Assembly: GCA_013213785.1 (NCBI GenBank)
Contig: JABSPZ010000013.1
Span: forward strand, 1 to 64,000
Direction of reading: 5' to 3'
From: Henriciella sp.
Lineage (GTDB): Bacteria > Pseudomonadota > Alphaproteobacteria > Caulobacterales > Hyphomonadaceae
DNA: 64,000 nt
Both the position numbers and the translations under genes were made by a program. The notes beneath the pieces were generated by a model. That model was not told the origin of the DNA. It saw only the letters and a list, made by a program, of their open reading frames with translations, and searched no databases. This document shows, one piece after another, positions 8,490-17,421 of the stretch; position 1 is the first letter of the stretch; the number at the start of each line of letters is the position of its first letter.

Positions 8490-9461
8490 TTACTCGCTGG
8501 ATGGAGGCGCGAGTAGATCTTGCGCTTCCATCCAGCGCATGAATTGGTCGAACCAATCATCGGCAGGGACTCCGCGCTTATAGCTGCCAAAGCCATGGCC
8601 GCCGGATTGGTAATAGTGCAGCTCAACCGGAATGCCTGCCGATTGCCAGGCTTCAACAATGCCAAACCCTTGGCCGGCAAACAGGCCATCATCCGCCGCC
8701 AAGGCCGCGAACATTGGCGGGGCTTGCTCTGGCACGTCAACAGCTGTCATCGGACCATAAATGTACCCGAGATAGTTTGGCTTTGGTGCGCCTTCGTCCT
8801 CCGATAGAGTCACGCCTAGGGCGGTAATGGCGCCCGCTGAAAAGCCGAGCATTCCGATCTTATCGGCATCGTAGCCCCATTCGTCCGATTTAGACTTAAC
8901 CAGTTCTAAGGCCGTCTGCGCGTCAGCGATGGCGAACGGAATACCTTGTGTCACATCGACCGGCGGTATCTCGGCGCCAGCAGCTTCCGGATCGTCGGAT
9001 GGTGGGCCCCAAAGCGCGCCCATATAAGCGCCAAACTCTGCTGCCTCATATGGAGTTTCCATCGTTCGGTACTTCAAAATAAAGGCGGCGACACCGCGCT
9101 CTGCCAGCCATTTCGCAATGGAGTAGCCTTCATTGTCCATTGAGACGAATTGAAAGCCGCCGCCTGGAATGACGATCACCGCAGCTCGGGTTGCTGCGGG
9201 GGCTTCGGGCAAGACCGGCAACAGCGTCGGCACCGTCACATTGGTGGCCCAGCGCTCGGTACCTGCATTGCGCCATACTTCTTGAAGTGTCGATCCTTCT
9301 GAGCCTGGAGCGGCGCCGTCATACAAACGGATGGCCCCAGCGTCTTCTGGAGCGGGCACTTCTGCGAAGGGGACGGGCTCAGGATTATCTTGAGCCATAA
9401 CCGAGACCGATATGAGGCAAGCAGCGGCCCCCAAGGCAAAGAACTTCTTTAGCATGGACAT
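8490..9461 (-). CDS. Exported alpha/beta hydrolase (esterase/lipase-like)
   Basis: 323 residues with a signal peptide (cut near SVMAQ) and the HSL/BD-FAE-like layout: oxyanion segment IPGGGFQF (residues 98-105), nucleophile elbow GFSAG (Ser208), acid around AADDG (Asp257/258) and SGGHGFG (His289). Such enzymes hydrolyse acyl or acetyl esters, often on sugars; the true substrate is unknown. It converges on the S9 peptidase with a 3-bp gap. The start is ATG at 9461; a second in-frame ATG two codons later is equally possible. Confidence 0.85.
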   Translation of the reverse strand: MSMLKKFFALGAAACLISVSVMAQDNPEPVPFAEVPAPEDAGAIRLYDGAAPGSEGSTLQEVWRNAGTERWATNVTVPTLLPVLPEAPAATRAAVIVIPGGGFQFVSMDNEGYSIAKWLAERGVAAFILKYRTMETPYEAAEFGAYMGALWGPPSDDPEAAGAEIPPVDVTQGIPFAIADAQTALELVKSKSDEWGYDADKIGMLGFSAGAITALGVTLSEDEGAPKPNYLGYIYGPMTAVDVPEQAPPMFAALAADDGLFAGQGFGIVEAWQSAGIPVELHYYQSGGHGFGSYKRGVPADDWFDQFMRWMEAQDLLAPPSSE

Positions 9462-9527
9462 GCGGCTCCTTCGTGTCTGACCGGAAGCTTAGAGCAAGTG
9501 TACGCATCGGAACAGAGACACCCAAAC

Positions 9528-10079
9528 CTATCCTGTGAACGCTTTCAAAACGTTGTCCACCGAGGTGACCTGCGCATATTCACTGCCCAGCACTGCCAAA
9601 GACAGATCGAACACATCTTGTGCGGGCCATGTCTTACCATTGCGATCGTTGACCGGAACGGCGGTCGTCGCATCTTCGGGAAGGAGGATTTCATATCCAA
9701 GCGCTTTTCCGGCGCGTATGGTTGCGTCCATGCTGTTATGGATGACGACGCCGGTGAGGATAATTTGCTCCGCGCCTAGCTCCTGTAGAACGCTGTGTAG
9801 ACCTGTGTCGACGAAAGCGCAGTTCTGAGATTTTGCAATGACCGGCTCATCACCGCGCGGCGCAACACGGGCCTGTATCGCATTCCAGGGGCCACGCGTA
9901 TGATAGCTCGAGTTTGGGTTGGCCTCGTTATGTTTGACGTGAAACACATTTGCGCCCCGTGCACGCCAAGCCGAGAGCAGGCGTTCGATCGCATCGAGAT
10001 AATTTGGATTGTTCTTCCCATCCCAGACAGGCTGATTGATCGCGTCTTGGACGTCTAGGATGATTAAAGGTGGAAGCAT
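9528..10079 (-). CDS. Isochorismatase-fold hydrolase with Ser in place of the catalytic Cys
   Basis: 183 residues of the isochorismatase-like fold. Asp9 (ILDVQD) and Lys83 (IAKSQNCAF) of the usual Asp-Lys-Cys triad are present. In the motif GVVIHNSMDATIRAG the position normally held by the nucleophilic Cys is Ser116. Members with an NSxxATxR version exist, so this may be an established subgroup and not a broken enzyme, but cysteine amidase chemistry (nicotinamidase-like) is not expected without change. No signal peptide. It stands alone, 84 bp from rimO on the same strand. Substrate unknown. Confidence 0.75.
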   Translation of the reverse strand: MLPPLIILDVQDAINQPVWDGKNNPNYLDAIERLLSAWRARGANVFHVKHNEANPNSSYHTRGPWNAIQARVAPRGDEPVIAKSQNCAFVDTGLHSVLQELGAEQIILTGVVIHNSMDATIRAGKALGYEILLPEDATTAVPVNDRNGKTWPAQDVFDLSLAVLGSEYAQVTSVDNVLKAFTG

Positions 10080-10163
10080 CGCCTCAAACCACTTTGCTGT
10101 ATGTCAGTCGTCTTCCTGTTTAGGCGCGGCGCATCTGTTTTTCAAAGCGAAGTTTGGCGGGAA

Positions 10164-11519
10164 TTAAACGGCGTTGCCGTATAAATCATAAGCGTCCGCA
10201 TCTGTGATGTTCGCAGAAACGATATCGCCAGGCTGAAGCGCGGTGTCAGACTTCAGGTACACGACCCCATCAATCTCCGGGGCATCAGCCTTTGAGCGCG
10301 CTAAGAATTCACCGGGTTCATCACTTGGCCCATCTACGATCACGTCTTGCGTGGTTCCGATTTGCGCAGCGGCGCGGGCGGCAGAGATTTCTGCTTGGGT
10401 TTCCATGAACCGGTGCCAGCGCTCTTCCTTAACCTCTTCCGGGATGTGGCCAGGCAGGTCGCGGCTGTCGGCGTGCGCGACATTCTCATATTTGAAGCAC
10501 CCAGCGCGATCGATCTTCGCCTCGCGAATGAAGTCGAGCAGGATTTGGAAGTCTTCCTCTGTTTCACCTGGGAAGCCGACAATAAAGGTCGAGCGGATGG
10601 CAAGATCTGGGACGTCTCTGCGCCATTGTTGGATACGCTCCAAGACCCGATCTTGTTTGGCAGGGCGTTTCATCGCCTTCAGAACGTTTGCGCTCGCATG
10701 CTGGAACGGAATGTCGAGATAGGGCGTGATGGCACCTTCCGCCATGAGTGGGATGAACTTGTCCACGTGCGGGTAGGGGTAGACATAGTGCATCCGCGTC
10801 CAAACCCCGAGGGAAGAGAGACCGCGCGCCAAGTCGAGAAAGCGGGTCTCGTACTCTTCGCCTTTCCAAGTTTGCGGCGCGTATTTGAGGTCGAGGCCGT
10901 AAGCGCTGGTATCCTGGCTGATCACCAAAAGCTCTTTGACGCCAGCGCGGACCAGCTGTTCCGCTTCAATCAGGACATGATGGATCGGCCGTGAGGCGAG
11001 GTCGCCCCGCAGTTTCGGGATGATGCAGAAGCTACAGCGATTGTTACAGCCTTCGGAAATCTTCAAATAGGCATAGTGGCGAGGGGTCAGTCGCAGGCCG
11101 CTTTCTGGAACAAGATCCGTATGCGGATTGTGCGGTGGTGTCAGGTTCTCGTGGACCGCGTCCATCACCTGCTCATATTGATGTGGCCCAGTCACCGCGA
11201 GCACCTTTGGATGCGCCTTTTCGATGACTTCTGGTTCGGCGCCAAGGCAGCCGGTCACGATCACTTTGCCATTGGCTTCAATCGCTTCGCCAATCGCGTC
11301 GAGACTCTCTTCTCGGGCGCTGTCCAAGAACCCACACGTGTTGACCAGGACCAAGTCTGCACCAGAATAATCCGGACTGATTTGATACCCTTCAGCGCGA
11401 AGCCGGGTCACGATGCGTTCGGAATCGACCAGGGCCTTGGGACACCCCAAAGAAACAATCCCAACTTTAGGGATGGCATTCGGCTTGATCGGAGCGGGGC
11501 GGTCGAGGGTGGTGGTCAT
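10164..11519 (-). CDS. rimO: Ribosomal protein S12 methylthiotransferase RimO
   Basis: 451 residues with all three domains of the methylthiotransferase family. The N-terminal MTTase domain has three cluster cysteines (Cys26 in SLGCPKAL, Cys62 in NTCGF, Cys91 in TGCLG). The radical-SAM domain has CNNRCSFC (Cys158, Cys162, Cys165). A C-terminal TRAM domain covers about residues 380-445. The sequence [12 protein letters not shown] is the RimO rather than MiaB form. It methylthiolates the conserved Asp of ribosomal protein S12 using two 4Fe-4S clusters and S-adenosylmethionine. Length is normal. It is divergent from the small membrane gene at 11568. Confidence 0.96.
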   Translation of the reverse strand: MTTTLDRPAPIKPNAIPKVGIVSLGCPKALVDSERIVTRLRAEGYQISPDYSGADLVLVNTCGFLDSAREESLDAIGEAIEANGKVIVTGCLGAEPEVIEKAHPKVLAVTGPHQYEQVMDAVHENLTPPHNPHTDLVPESGLRLTPRHYAYLKISEGCNNRCSFCIIPKLRGDLASRPIHHVLIEAEQLVRAGVKELLVISQDTSAYGLDLKYAPQTWKGEEYETRFLDLARGLSSLGVWTRMHYVYPYPHVDKFIPLMAEGAITPYLDIPFQHASANVLKAMKRPAKQDRVLERIQQWRRDVPDLAIRSTFIVGFPGETEEDFQILLDFIREAKIDRAGCFKYENVAHADSRDLPGHIPEEVKEERWHRFMETQAEISAARAAAQIGTTQDVIVDGPSDEPGEFLARSKADAPEIDGVVYLKSDTALQPGDIVSANITDADAYDLYGNAV

Positions 11520-11567
11520 GGCCGCGCTGTTATACGCTGTAGGCGCATTTGAAAAGGAGCGCGGTTC

Positions 11568-11972
11568 ATGGGTGAGGATGCGCGGGATCCAAATACAACT
11601 CGGTTATGGCAAATTGCCTGCGGCGCTGGCTTAGTTGGGTTGGGGACAGGCTATGCGTTTTGGGACGTGATTGAAGCTGGCGGCGGCATGGGCTGGGTTG
11701 GGTGGCTCATCATCGTGATGCTCGGGATTATTGCCTATTCGATAAGCTTCTATTTCGGTCATCGATTTCTCGAAGATTCTCTCGATCAGTACATTGTCTC
11801 TGACACGTTCAGCAAAAAGCATGACTGGATCGATCTGGAGACGGAAACCCGCGAAAGCGGTGATGCCAAGGTCGATGCCTGGGTCGCGCATTACAAATTT
11901 ATCCGGATTATGTTCGCGATGGGCCTGCTGCCTCTGATCGCATGTATCTATCTGTTCTTTTTCGCGGTTTGA
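11568..11972 (+). CDS. Small inner-membrane protein, unknown function
   Basis: 134 residues with three clear hydrophobic spans (about 15-33, 42-64 and 110-132) and a soluble charged loop containing [19 protein letters not shown] between the second and third. AAGGAG lies before the ATG. It runs divergently from rimO and ends 4 bp from the convergent DUF427 gene. I do not recognise a family; it could be a conserved lineage-specific membrane protein. Confidence 0.65.
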   Translation: MGEDARDPNTTRLWQIACGAGLVGLGTGYAFWDVIEAGGGMGWVGWLIIVMLGIIAYSISFYFGHRFLEDSLDQYIVSDTFSKKHDWIDLETETRESGDAKVDAWVAHYKFIRIMFAMGLLPLIACIYLFFFAV

Positions 11973-11976
11973 GGGC

Positions 11977-12348
11977 TCAGCCGATCTCAATTGCATCCAC
12001 TTTGTTTGGATAGACCGCCAACGCATCCTTGATCGCCGCGACGGCAGGAAACGGGGTTTCATAGGTCCAAACCGCGTTCTCAATGACCTCGCCTTTGGCG
12101 CCGCGCACATGGAAGTAGGCCGCTTCGCCTTTGTATGGGCACCACGTCGTGTGATCCGAACGAATGAGGCGCGACAGATCTAAGGTCTCCCGTGGGATGT
12201 AGGCCACCGCTGGATAAGTCGCTTCTCGCAGCTCCACATACGTTTTGGACGCTAAAACAATATCGCCCGCCAGCTTAACACTGACGGGCGTATTTTTTTC
12301 TTCGATCGTGATCGGATGATCCGGACCAGGTTCGAGATGCCGCCGCAT
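11977..12348 (-). CDS. DUF427 family protein
   Basis: 123 residues with the DUF427 signature: DHPITIEE at the start, VELREATYPAVAYIPRE, then TTWCPYKGEAAYFHV and an AIKDALAVYPNKVDAIEI end. The fold is a small beta-barrel; biochemical function is not established. Its start overlaps the grxD stop by one base (TAATG), so the two are translated together. Confidence 0.88.
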   Translation of the reverse strand: MRRHLEPGPDHPITIEEKNTPVSVKLAGDIVLASKTYVELREATYPAVAYIPRETLDLSRLIRSDHTTWCPYKGEAAYFHVRGAKGEVIENAVWTYETPFPAVAAIKDALAVYPNKVDAIEIG

Positions 12349-12683
12349 TAGGCCGCTTCCATCTCGATGCCTTTTTCGTCGAGATATTCTTTCAGCTCAC
12401 CCGCTTCGAACATCTCTTTGATGATGTCACAGCCGCCGACGAATTCGCCTTTGACGTAAAGCTGCGGAATGGTTGGCCAATCTGAATAGGTTTTGATCCC
12501 TTCGCGAACATCTTGATTGTCCAGCACGTTCACGGCTTGGTACTCAACCCCAAGATAATCGAGGACCTGAACGACCACAGAGCTGAACCCGCATTGCGGG
12601 AAGGTTGGCGTTCCTTTCATGAAGAGCAATACGTCATTGCCCTTCACAGCATTATCGATGGAGGTTTGGACGTCGTCTGACAT
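12348..12683 (-). CDS. grxD: Monothiol glutaredoxin, Grx4/GrxD family
   Basis: 111 residues with the CGFS active site (Cys31) and the flanking FMKGTPTFPQ and YSDWPTIPQLYVKGEFVGG segments of monothiol glutaredoxins. The family binds a glutathione-coordinated 2Fe-2S cluster and delivers or stores Fe-S clusters, usually with BolA. A bolA gene often lies just upstream in alphaproteobacteria but is not next to it here. It is four bases downstream of the DUF1476 gene, and this trio (DUF1476, grxD, DUF427) forms one minus-strand operon. Confidence 0.96.
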   Translation of the reverse strand: MSDDVQTSIDNAVKGNDVLLFMKGTPTFPQCGFSSVVVQVLDYLGVEYQAVNVLDNQDVREGIKTYSDWPTIPQLYVKGEFVGGCDIIKEMFEAGELKEYLDEKGIEMEAA

Positions 12684-12686
12684 GGA

Positions 12687-13013
12687 TTACTCCGCTTCTT
12701 TCATCACCTGCTCGCGCGCAACCGGCAGAAGCTCCGCCATATGGTCACGAATACGCGTATCGGTGCGTTCAATACCTGCATTATCTAGGTCGCCGCGGAT
12801 TTTTCTGAAGACATCATCATCACCTGCTTCTTCAAGATCAGAAAGGACGACGGTTTTGGCGTAGGCTTCAGCGTCTGCCCCGTGCAGATCCATAAGCTCC
12901 GCGGCCCAAAGGCCGAGCAATTTATTTCGGCGCGCCATGACCTTAAATTCGGTCGCTTCGTCCATTGCGAATTTAGCTTCTTCGGCGCGTTCGCGATCGT
13001 CAAATGAAGACAT
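12687..13013 (-). CDS. DUF1476 protein, F1F0-ATPase inhibitor zeta-subunit family
   Basis: 108 residues beginning SSFDDRERAEEAKFA, the conserved N-terminus of the DUF1476/zeta family, then a four-helix bundle sequence with RRNKLLGLWAAELM. In Paracoccus the zeta subunit inserts its N-terminal helix into F1 and blocks ATP hydrolysis; other alphaproteobacterial members are weaker inhibitors. It heads the operon with grxD and is divergent from purC, an arrangement common in alphaproteobacteria. Confidence 0.92.
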   Translation of the reverse strand: MSSFDDRERAEEAKFAMDEATEFKVMARRNKLLGLWAAELMDLHGADAEAYAKTVVLSDLEEAGDDDVFRKIRGDLDNAGIERTDTRIRDHMAELLPVAREQVMKEAE

Positions 13014-13180
13014 ATGTATTCAACCTTATGCGAGATAATCAGTTTCCGCCGCTGATATAGGGGCGGTGGGGGTATTGGTGCAAGAAGCCTTTTGCCTAAA
13101 GGGCGGGTTTCGCGTAAGGGGAGCGCCTGATGATGCGGGTGGGTGAGTCGCCCACCACCACACGCTCGAGGGAAAGCGCG

Positions 13181-13951
13181 ATGTCACGCAAACGAATGAT
13201 TTATGAAGGCAAGGCCAAGATTCTGTATGAAGGGCCTGAGCCGAACACGCTGATCCAGTACTTCAAAGACGATGCAACCGCGTTCAACGCTGAGAAGAAA
13301 GCGGTTCTGGACGGCAAAGGCGTCCTGAACAATCGCATCTCCGAGTTCATGATGACCCGCCTGGGCGGTGTTGGGATTCCAAACCATTTCATCAAACGCC
13401 TCAACATGCGTGAGCAGCTGGTCAAAAAGGTCGAAATCATTCCGCTGGAAGTGATTGTTCGTAATGTCGCGGCGGGGAGCATGTCTAAGCGCCTCGGGAT
13501 TGCCGAAGGCACGCAATTGCCACGCGCGATCGTCGAGTTCTGCCTAAAGGATGATGCGCTGGGTGATCCGCTTGTATCTGAAGAGCACATCGCTGCCTTT
13601 AGCTGGGCACAGCCTCATGAGATGGATGAGTTGATTGCGCTCTCCCTCCGCGTAAATGATTTCATGTCCGGCCTGTTTGCCGGTGTCGGGATCAAGCTGG
13701 TCGATTTCAAACTCGAATTTGGCCGCTTCTTCGAAAATGACATGCAGCGCGTGATCCTCGCAGACGAGATTAGCCCAGATAGCTGCCGTCTCTGGGATCT
13801 CGAGACTAATGAGAAGCTGGACAAAGACCGCTTCCGCCGCGATCTCGGTGGTGTCACTGAGGCTTACTCAGAAGTCGCCCGGCGTCTCGGCATTATCAAA
13901 GAATCGCAGCAAGGCGCCAACGTCGTTGATATTTCAGGAGCGAGCAAATGA
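13181..13951 (+). CDS. purC: SAICAR synthetase (phosphoribosylaminoimidazole-succinocarboxamide synthase)
   Basis: 256 residues, the normal length, starting [21 protein letters not shown]-grasp-like family motifs are clear: [24 protein letters not shown] and [14 protein letters not shown]. It joins aspartate to CAIR in de novo purine synthesis. The ATG at 13181 has a GAGGGA just upstream and fits the family; the in-frame ATG at 13130 would add 17 residues without family support. purS overlaps its 3' end by ATGA. Confidence 0.97.
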   Translation: MSRKRMIYEGKAKILYEGPEPNTLIQYFKDDATAFNAEKKAVLDGKGVLNNRISEFMMTRLGGVGIPNHFIKRLNMREQLVKKVEIIPLEVIVRNVAAGSMSKRLGIAEGTQLPRAIVEFCLKDDALGDPLVSEEHIAAFSWAQPHEMDELIALSLRVNDFMSGLFAGVGIKLVDFKLEFGRFFENDMQRVILADEISPDSCRLWDLETNEKLDKDRFRRDLGGVTEAYSEVARRLGIIKESQQGANVVDISGASK

Positions 13952-14190
13952 AAGCCATTGTCCATGTCGGTCTAAAACCAGGCGTTCTCGACCCGCAAGG
14001 TAAAGCGGTCGCCGACTCGCTCGGACGTATGGGATTTGGCGAGGTCGCCAATGCCCGGATCGGGAAAGTGATTGAGCTTGATCTCGAAGGCGTCTCAGAA
14101 GCCGACGCAGAAGCCCGTGTTAAAGACATGTGCGAGAAGCTGCTCGCGAACACCGTGATCGAAAGCTACCGGATTGAACTGACCTCTTAA
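13948..14190 (+). CDS. purS: Phosphoribosylformylglycinamidine synthase subunit PurS
   Basis: 80 residues matching Pur[16 protein letters not shown] near the N-terminus and [13 protein letters not shown]. PurS bridges PurQ and small PurL in the three-part FGAM synthase. It is translationally coupled to purC (ATGA). The next gene is on the opposite strand, so purQ and purL, which usually follow, are not adjacent here. Its stop codon overlaps that of the convergent DUF1080 gene. Confidence 0.95.
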   Translation: MKAIVHVGLKPGVLDPQGKAVADSLGRMGFGEVANARIGKVIELDLEGVSEADAEARVKDMCEKLLANTVIESYRIELTS

Positions 14191-14972
14191 TTGAGACGCA
14201 TCAGTTCAATATTCCGAAACGCGACAGGGTGACTCTCGGCTTGCAGAGCGAAATAGCCGGTCTGGACCGGGCCCTCGAGCTGCAAGCGGGCAACATCAGG
14301 ATCGGTCGTATCGAATTGTGGATCGGTCAGGGCGAAGGCTTCGTCTCCATCGATGATGAGCCGCGTCAGGCGTGATCCGTGAACTTCAAGCTCGAATGAG
14401 ACCCATGCACCGGCCGGGGCCGCGAGCGTCTGCGAATTGACGCAGTGCTGCTTTGTAAGTTCACCCGCCAAAACAATATGCGTCCCCGGCGTGCAAATAT
14501 TCGCAGTGGTCCGTGCGGGAGTGTCTTCAGACGTGCCCAGCAACTGCGCTTCAATGGATATTGGAAAGGGTTGGTCCAGGCGCATGCTGCCTGGCGCCTG
14601 GGCATGATACATCACACCGCTATTCATGAAGGCCCATTTAGGGCCGCCTGATTTCTGGGTCTCAAAAAACCGATACTCAAATCGCAAGCGATAGTCGGAG
14701 ACCTCCTCATCGAAAAAGAGGTGTCCGAACGCATTGTCGAACTCTGTCATATCCCCGTAGGTGACGCGCAGCTCGCCCTCTTCGACCCGGAAAATCCGCG
14801 CCGGATCATCCCCGAGATTTTGATTGTTTAACTTCGGAGTCCACCCTGTCAGGCTCTGGCCGTCAAAGATGCTCACCCATTCGTTTGATGCTGGACCTTC
14901 AGTCGGTTGGGTGCTGGTGCAAGCGATGAGGCCTCCTGCCACCAAGATGCTGGCAATCGGTTTTAGAACCAT
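14187..14972 (-). CDS. DUF1080 (3-keto-disaccharide hydrolase-type) lipoprotein
   Basis: 261 residues. A lipoprotein signal (lipobox LIACTS near residue 17) is followed by the DUF1080 concanavalin-like fold: VSIFDGQSLTGW near the start, NSGVMYHAQ in the middle, and a closing FRNIELM strand, all typical. Members bind or cleave modified glucosides; some are 3-keto-glycoside hydrolases. The start at 14972 has a GAGGGAG nearby and gives a proper lipoprotein signal, whereas the longer frame to 15128 does not. It converges on purS with overlapping stops and is probably unrelated to purine synthesis. Confidence 0.85.
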   Translation of the reverse strand: MVLKPIASILVAGGLIACTSTQPTEGPASNEWVSIFDGQSLTGWTPKLNNQNLGDDPARIFRVEEGELRVTYGDMTEFDNAFGHLFFDEEVSDYRLRFEYRFFETQKSGGPKWAFMNSGVMYHAQAPGSMRLDQPFPISIEAQLLGTSEDTPARTTANICTPGTHIVLAGELTKQHCVNSQTLAAPAGAWVSFELEVHGSRLTRLIIDGDEAFALTDPQFDTTDPDVARLQLEGPVQTGYFALQAESHPVAFRNIELMRLN

Positions 14973-15151
14973 AACAATGCTCCCTCTTAATCCTCGTACA
15001 CCGTGAGCCAAAACCGGTCCGAGGTCGACCGCCTGTTCTTTGTTTGTTGAACCTGAACGCCTGTTCATTATTGATTTTATTGAATATTTTTCGACGGGAT
15101 CTGTTGCTAAGCCCGTTAGATCCTCCATGCGAACACGAAATGGAGGCCCGC

Positions 15152-15469
15152 ATGCTTAAACTGACAACACTCGCCATCGTAGCTGCACTGGCGGCGCCAA
15201 TTGCACTGGCTGGACCGGCTGAACGCTTTGAACGCCTAGACAATCGCTTAGACCGCTTGGAGCGTCAGGGCGTGATTGAGCAAGGGTCTTACTGGGACCG
15301 CGTCGAAGATCGTCTGGATCGGCGTGAGAACATCATCGACCGCCGCGAAGACCGACGAGACCGCGCCGTCAATAACGGTCCATTGGATCGATTGGAGGAC
15401 CGCGTCGACCGGTTGGAGAACATCCAAGACCGCCGTGAAGACCGACGGGATCGTCTAAACCTTTACTGA
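15152..15469 (+). CDS. Exported Arg/Asp-rich repeat protein, function unknown
   Basis: 105 residues. A signal peptide (ends near APIALAGPAE) precedes a mature part that is almost wholly Arg, Asp, Glu, Leu and Ile in near-repeats: RFERLDNRLDRLERQG, RVEDRLDRRENIIDRREDRR, then RLEDRVDRLENIQDRREDRR. The 7-residue phasing of LDRLE/VDRLE suggests a long charged helix or coiled coil in the periplasm. GGAGG five bases before the ATG at 15152 decides the start. A strong terminator follows. I do not recognise a named family. Confidence 0.75.
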   Translation: MLKLTTLAIVAALAAPIALAGPAERFERLDNRLDRLERQGVIEQGSYWDRVEDRLDRRENIIDRREDRRDRAVNNGPLDRLEDRVDRLENIQDRREDRRDRLNLY

Positions 15470-15485
15470 GCGCGTAGATACAAAG

Positions 15486-15515
15486 ACGGGCCAGAAGCAT
15501 CGCTCTGGCCCGTTT
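15486..15515 (+). terminator. Rho-independent terminator after the Arg/Asp-rich gene
   Basis: Perfect 10-bp stem ACGGGCCAGA / TCTGGCCCGT with an 8-base loop, then TTTCATTGTCTT. It can serve both the plus-strand gene before it and the convergent acetyltransferase gene. Confidence 0.85.
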
Positions 15516-15535
15516 CATTGTCTTGTTTTCAAGGC

Positions 15536-16075
15536 TTAAAGTGGTTTCGCCATGACGATGTCATCATAGACTTCGGCGCCCACTTGGAACTGGCGCGTTC
15601 CAACTTGGACATAGCCTTCGCGCTTATAGAAGGCGACAGCGCGGTGATTTTCTTCATAGGTGCCGAGATAGATCCGTGGGCAGTTCAATCTCTGACCGTG
15701 TGCATCTACTAAGCGGTTGAGCTCTTTGCCTGCGCCCGTTCCGTGAAAGCGGGAGAACACATAGATGCGTTTCAGCTCAATATCGTTCTCGTCTGTCTCT
15801 TGCGGCAAATCCGGCGGACATGCGACGGCATATCCAATCGGTGCACCGGTTGGGGCATATTCCGCAAGCCAGCAGGCATAGCGTGGGTCGCTGGCTTCGA
15901 GGTATCCGCGATAGACATCGGCATTATGCTGGGCGCGGCAGTGTGCAACCAAGGCCGGGCCTTTGATGTCGAATGTGAACGCCTCTAAAAATGTCGCCGC
16001 GCCGATGGCGGCAAGGGTGTCTTCTTCCCCTGCCTCGGCGCGGCGAATTCTTATGTCAGCTGCGTCGACTGACAT
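15536..16075 (-). CDS. GNAT-family N-acetyltransferase
   Basis: 179 residues from the ATG at 16075. The acetyl-CoA binding region reads LKRIYVFSRFHGTGAGKELN (the R/QxxGxG/A motif as FHGTGAGK), followed by YLGTYEENHRAVAFYKREGY, a standard GNAT end. The start codon overlaps the icd stop by one base (TAATG), so translation is coupled to icd. Substrate unknown; RimI-like protein acetylation and small-molecule acetylation are both possible. Confidence 0.85.
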   Translation of the reverse strand: MSVDAADIRIRRAEAGEEDTLAAIGAATFLEAFTFDIKGPALVAHCRAQHNADVYRGYLEASDPRYACWLAEYAPTGAPIGYAVACPPDLPQETDENDIELKRIYVFSRFHGTGAGKELNRLVDAHGQRLNCPRIYLGTYEENHRAVAFYKREGYVQVGTRQFQVGAEVYDDIVMAKPL

Positions 16076-17295
16076 TAGCCAGCAGACATCACTTTTTCGA
16101 AATTGTCGCCAACAGCGTTGAGGAAGCCTTCCGTGGTCAGCCACTCTTGCTCTGGCCCAACGAGAAGCGCGAGGTCTTTCGTCATCTGACCGCCTTCAAC
16201 GGTCTTAATGATGGTGTCTTCAAGCTTTTGAGCGAACGCTGTGACCTCTGGCGTGTTGTCCATACGGCCACGGTGCTGCAGACCGCGGGTCCAGGCAAAG
16301 ATCGACGCGATAGAGTTGGTCGATGTCGCTTCACCCTTCTGGTGGTTGCGGTAGTGACGGGTCACTGTGCCGTGTGCAGCTTCAGCTTCGACGGTCTTGC
16401 CATCTGGGGTCATCAGAACAGAGGTCATCAGGCCAAGTGATCCATAGCCCTGTGCGACGGTGTCAGACTGAACGTCGCCATCATAGTTCTTACACGCCCA
16501 AACATAGCCGCCAGACCATTTCATCGCGGCTGCAACCATGTCGTCGATCAGGCGGTGCTCGTAAGTGCCACCAAATTCAGCGAAAGCGTCTTTAAACTCA
16601 GTGTCGAAGACTTCCTGGAAGATATCTTTGAAACGACCATCATACTTTTTCATGATCGTGTTTTTGGTTGAGAGGTAGACAGGCCACTTGCGCTGCAGGC
16701 CATAGTTCATGCTGGCGCGTGCGAAATCGCGGATCGACTGATCCAGGTTGTACATCCCCATCGCGATACCGGCTTCTGGGAAGTCGAACACTTCATATTC
16801 TTGGCTGTCAGAACCGTCAGCGGCTTCCCATTTCATGGTCAGCTTACCGGCGCCGGGGACGAGGAAGTCTGTTGCTTTATACTGGTCGCCAAAAGCGTGA
16901 CGGCCAACGACGACTGGCTGGGTCCAACCTGGGACGAGACGTGGAACATTGTTGATGACGATTGGCTCACGGAACACAACACCGCCGAGAATGTTACGGA
17001 TTGTGCCGTTCGGGCTGCGCCACATTTTCTTGAGACCAAACTCTTCAACGCGCGCTTCGTCTGGCGTGATGGTCGCGCATTTAACGGCAACGCCATACTG
17101 CTTTGTCGCGTTCGCAGCGTCGATGGTGATTTGGTCGTCTGTTTCGTCCCGCGATTCGATCGAAAGGTCGTAATATTTCAGGTCAACATCGAGATATGGA
17201 TTAATGAGTTGGTCCTTGATCATCTGCCAGATGATGCGGGTCATTTCATCGCCGTCCATTTCGACGATTGGGTTTTCGACCTTGATCTTTGCCAT
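16075..17295 (-). CDS. icd: NADP-dependent isocitrate dehydrogenase
   Basis: 406 residues of the homodimeric type II (eukaryote-like) NADP-IDH. Visible motifs are [50 protein letters not shown]-like binding residues and [10 protein letters not shown]. It oxidatively decarboxylates isocitrate to 2-oxoglutarate in the TCA cycle and is a main NADPH source. It is followed without gap by the acetyltransferase gene and is divergent from trmJ. Confidence 0.97.
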   Translation of the reverse strand: MAKIKVENPIVEMDGDEMTRIIWQMIKDQLINPYLDVDLKYYDLSIESRDETDDQITIDAANATKQYGVAVKCATITPDEARVEEFGLKKMWRSPNGTIRNILGGVVFREPIVINNVPRLVPGWTQPVVVGRHAFGDQYKATDFLVPGAGKLTMKWEAADGSDSQEYEVFDFPEAGIAMGMYNLDQSIRDFARASMNYGLQRKWPVYLSTKNTIMKKYDGRFKDIFQEVFDTEFKDAFAEFGGTYEHRLIDDMVAAAMKWSGGYVWACKNYDGDVQSDTVAQGYGSLGLMTSVLMTPDGKTVEAEAAHGTVTRHYRNHQKGEATSTNSIASIFAWTRGLQHRGRMDNTPEVTAFAQKLEDTIIKTVEGGQMTKDLALLVGPEQEWLTTEGFLNAVGDNFEKVMSAG

Positions 17296-17421
17296 GAGAG
17301 GAAGTCCTTTGCCTTTAACGGTTTGACGGGGCCTATAGCAGGTCTGCCAGCGGCGTCAAAAGGGGACCTGCGGCTTTCAATTGGTTGACCATTATCAATC
17401 GGATGAGGCAGGTGGGGCGCC

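Noticed and set aside
12260-12300. Hairpin CGCCCG...CGGGCG followed by T's
   Set aside because: It lies inside the DUF427 coding region and reads outward against its transcription; probably chance.
13014-13180. A purine riboswitch before purC
   Set aside because: The region shows no recognisable purine aptamer core or expression-platform hairpin.
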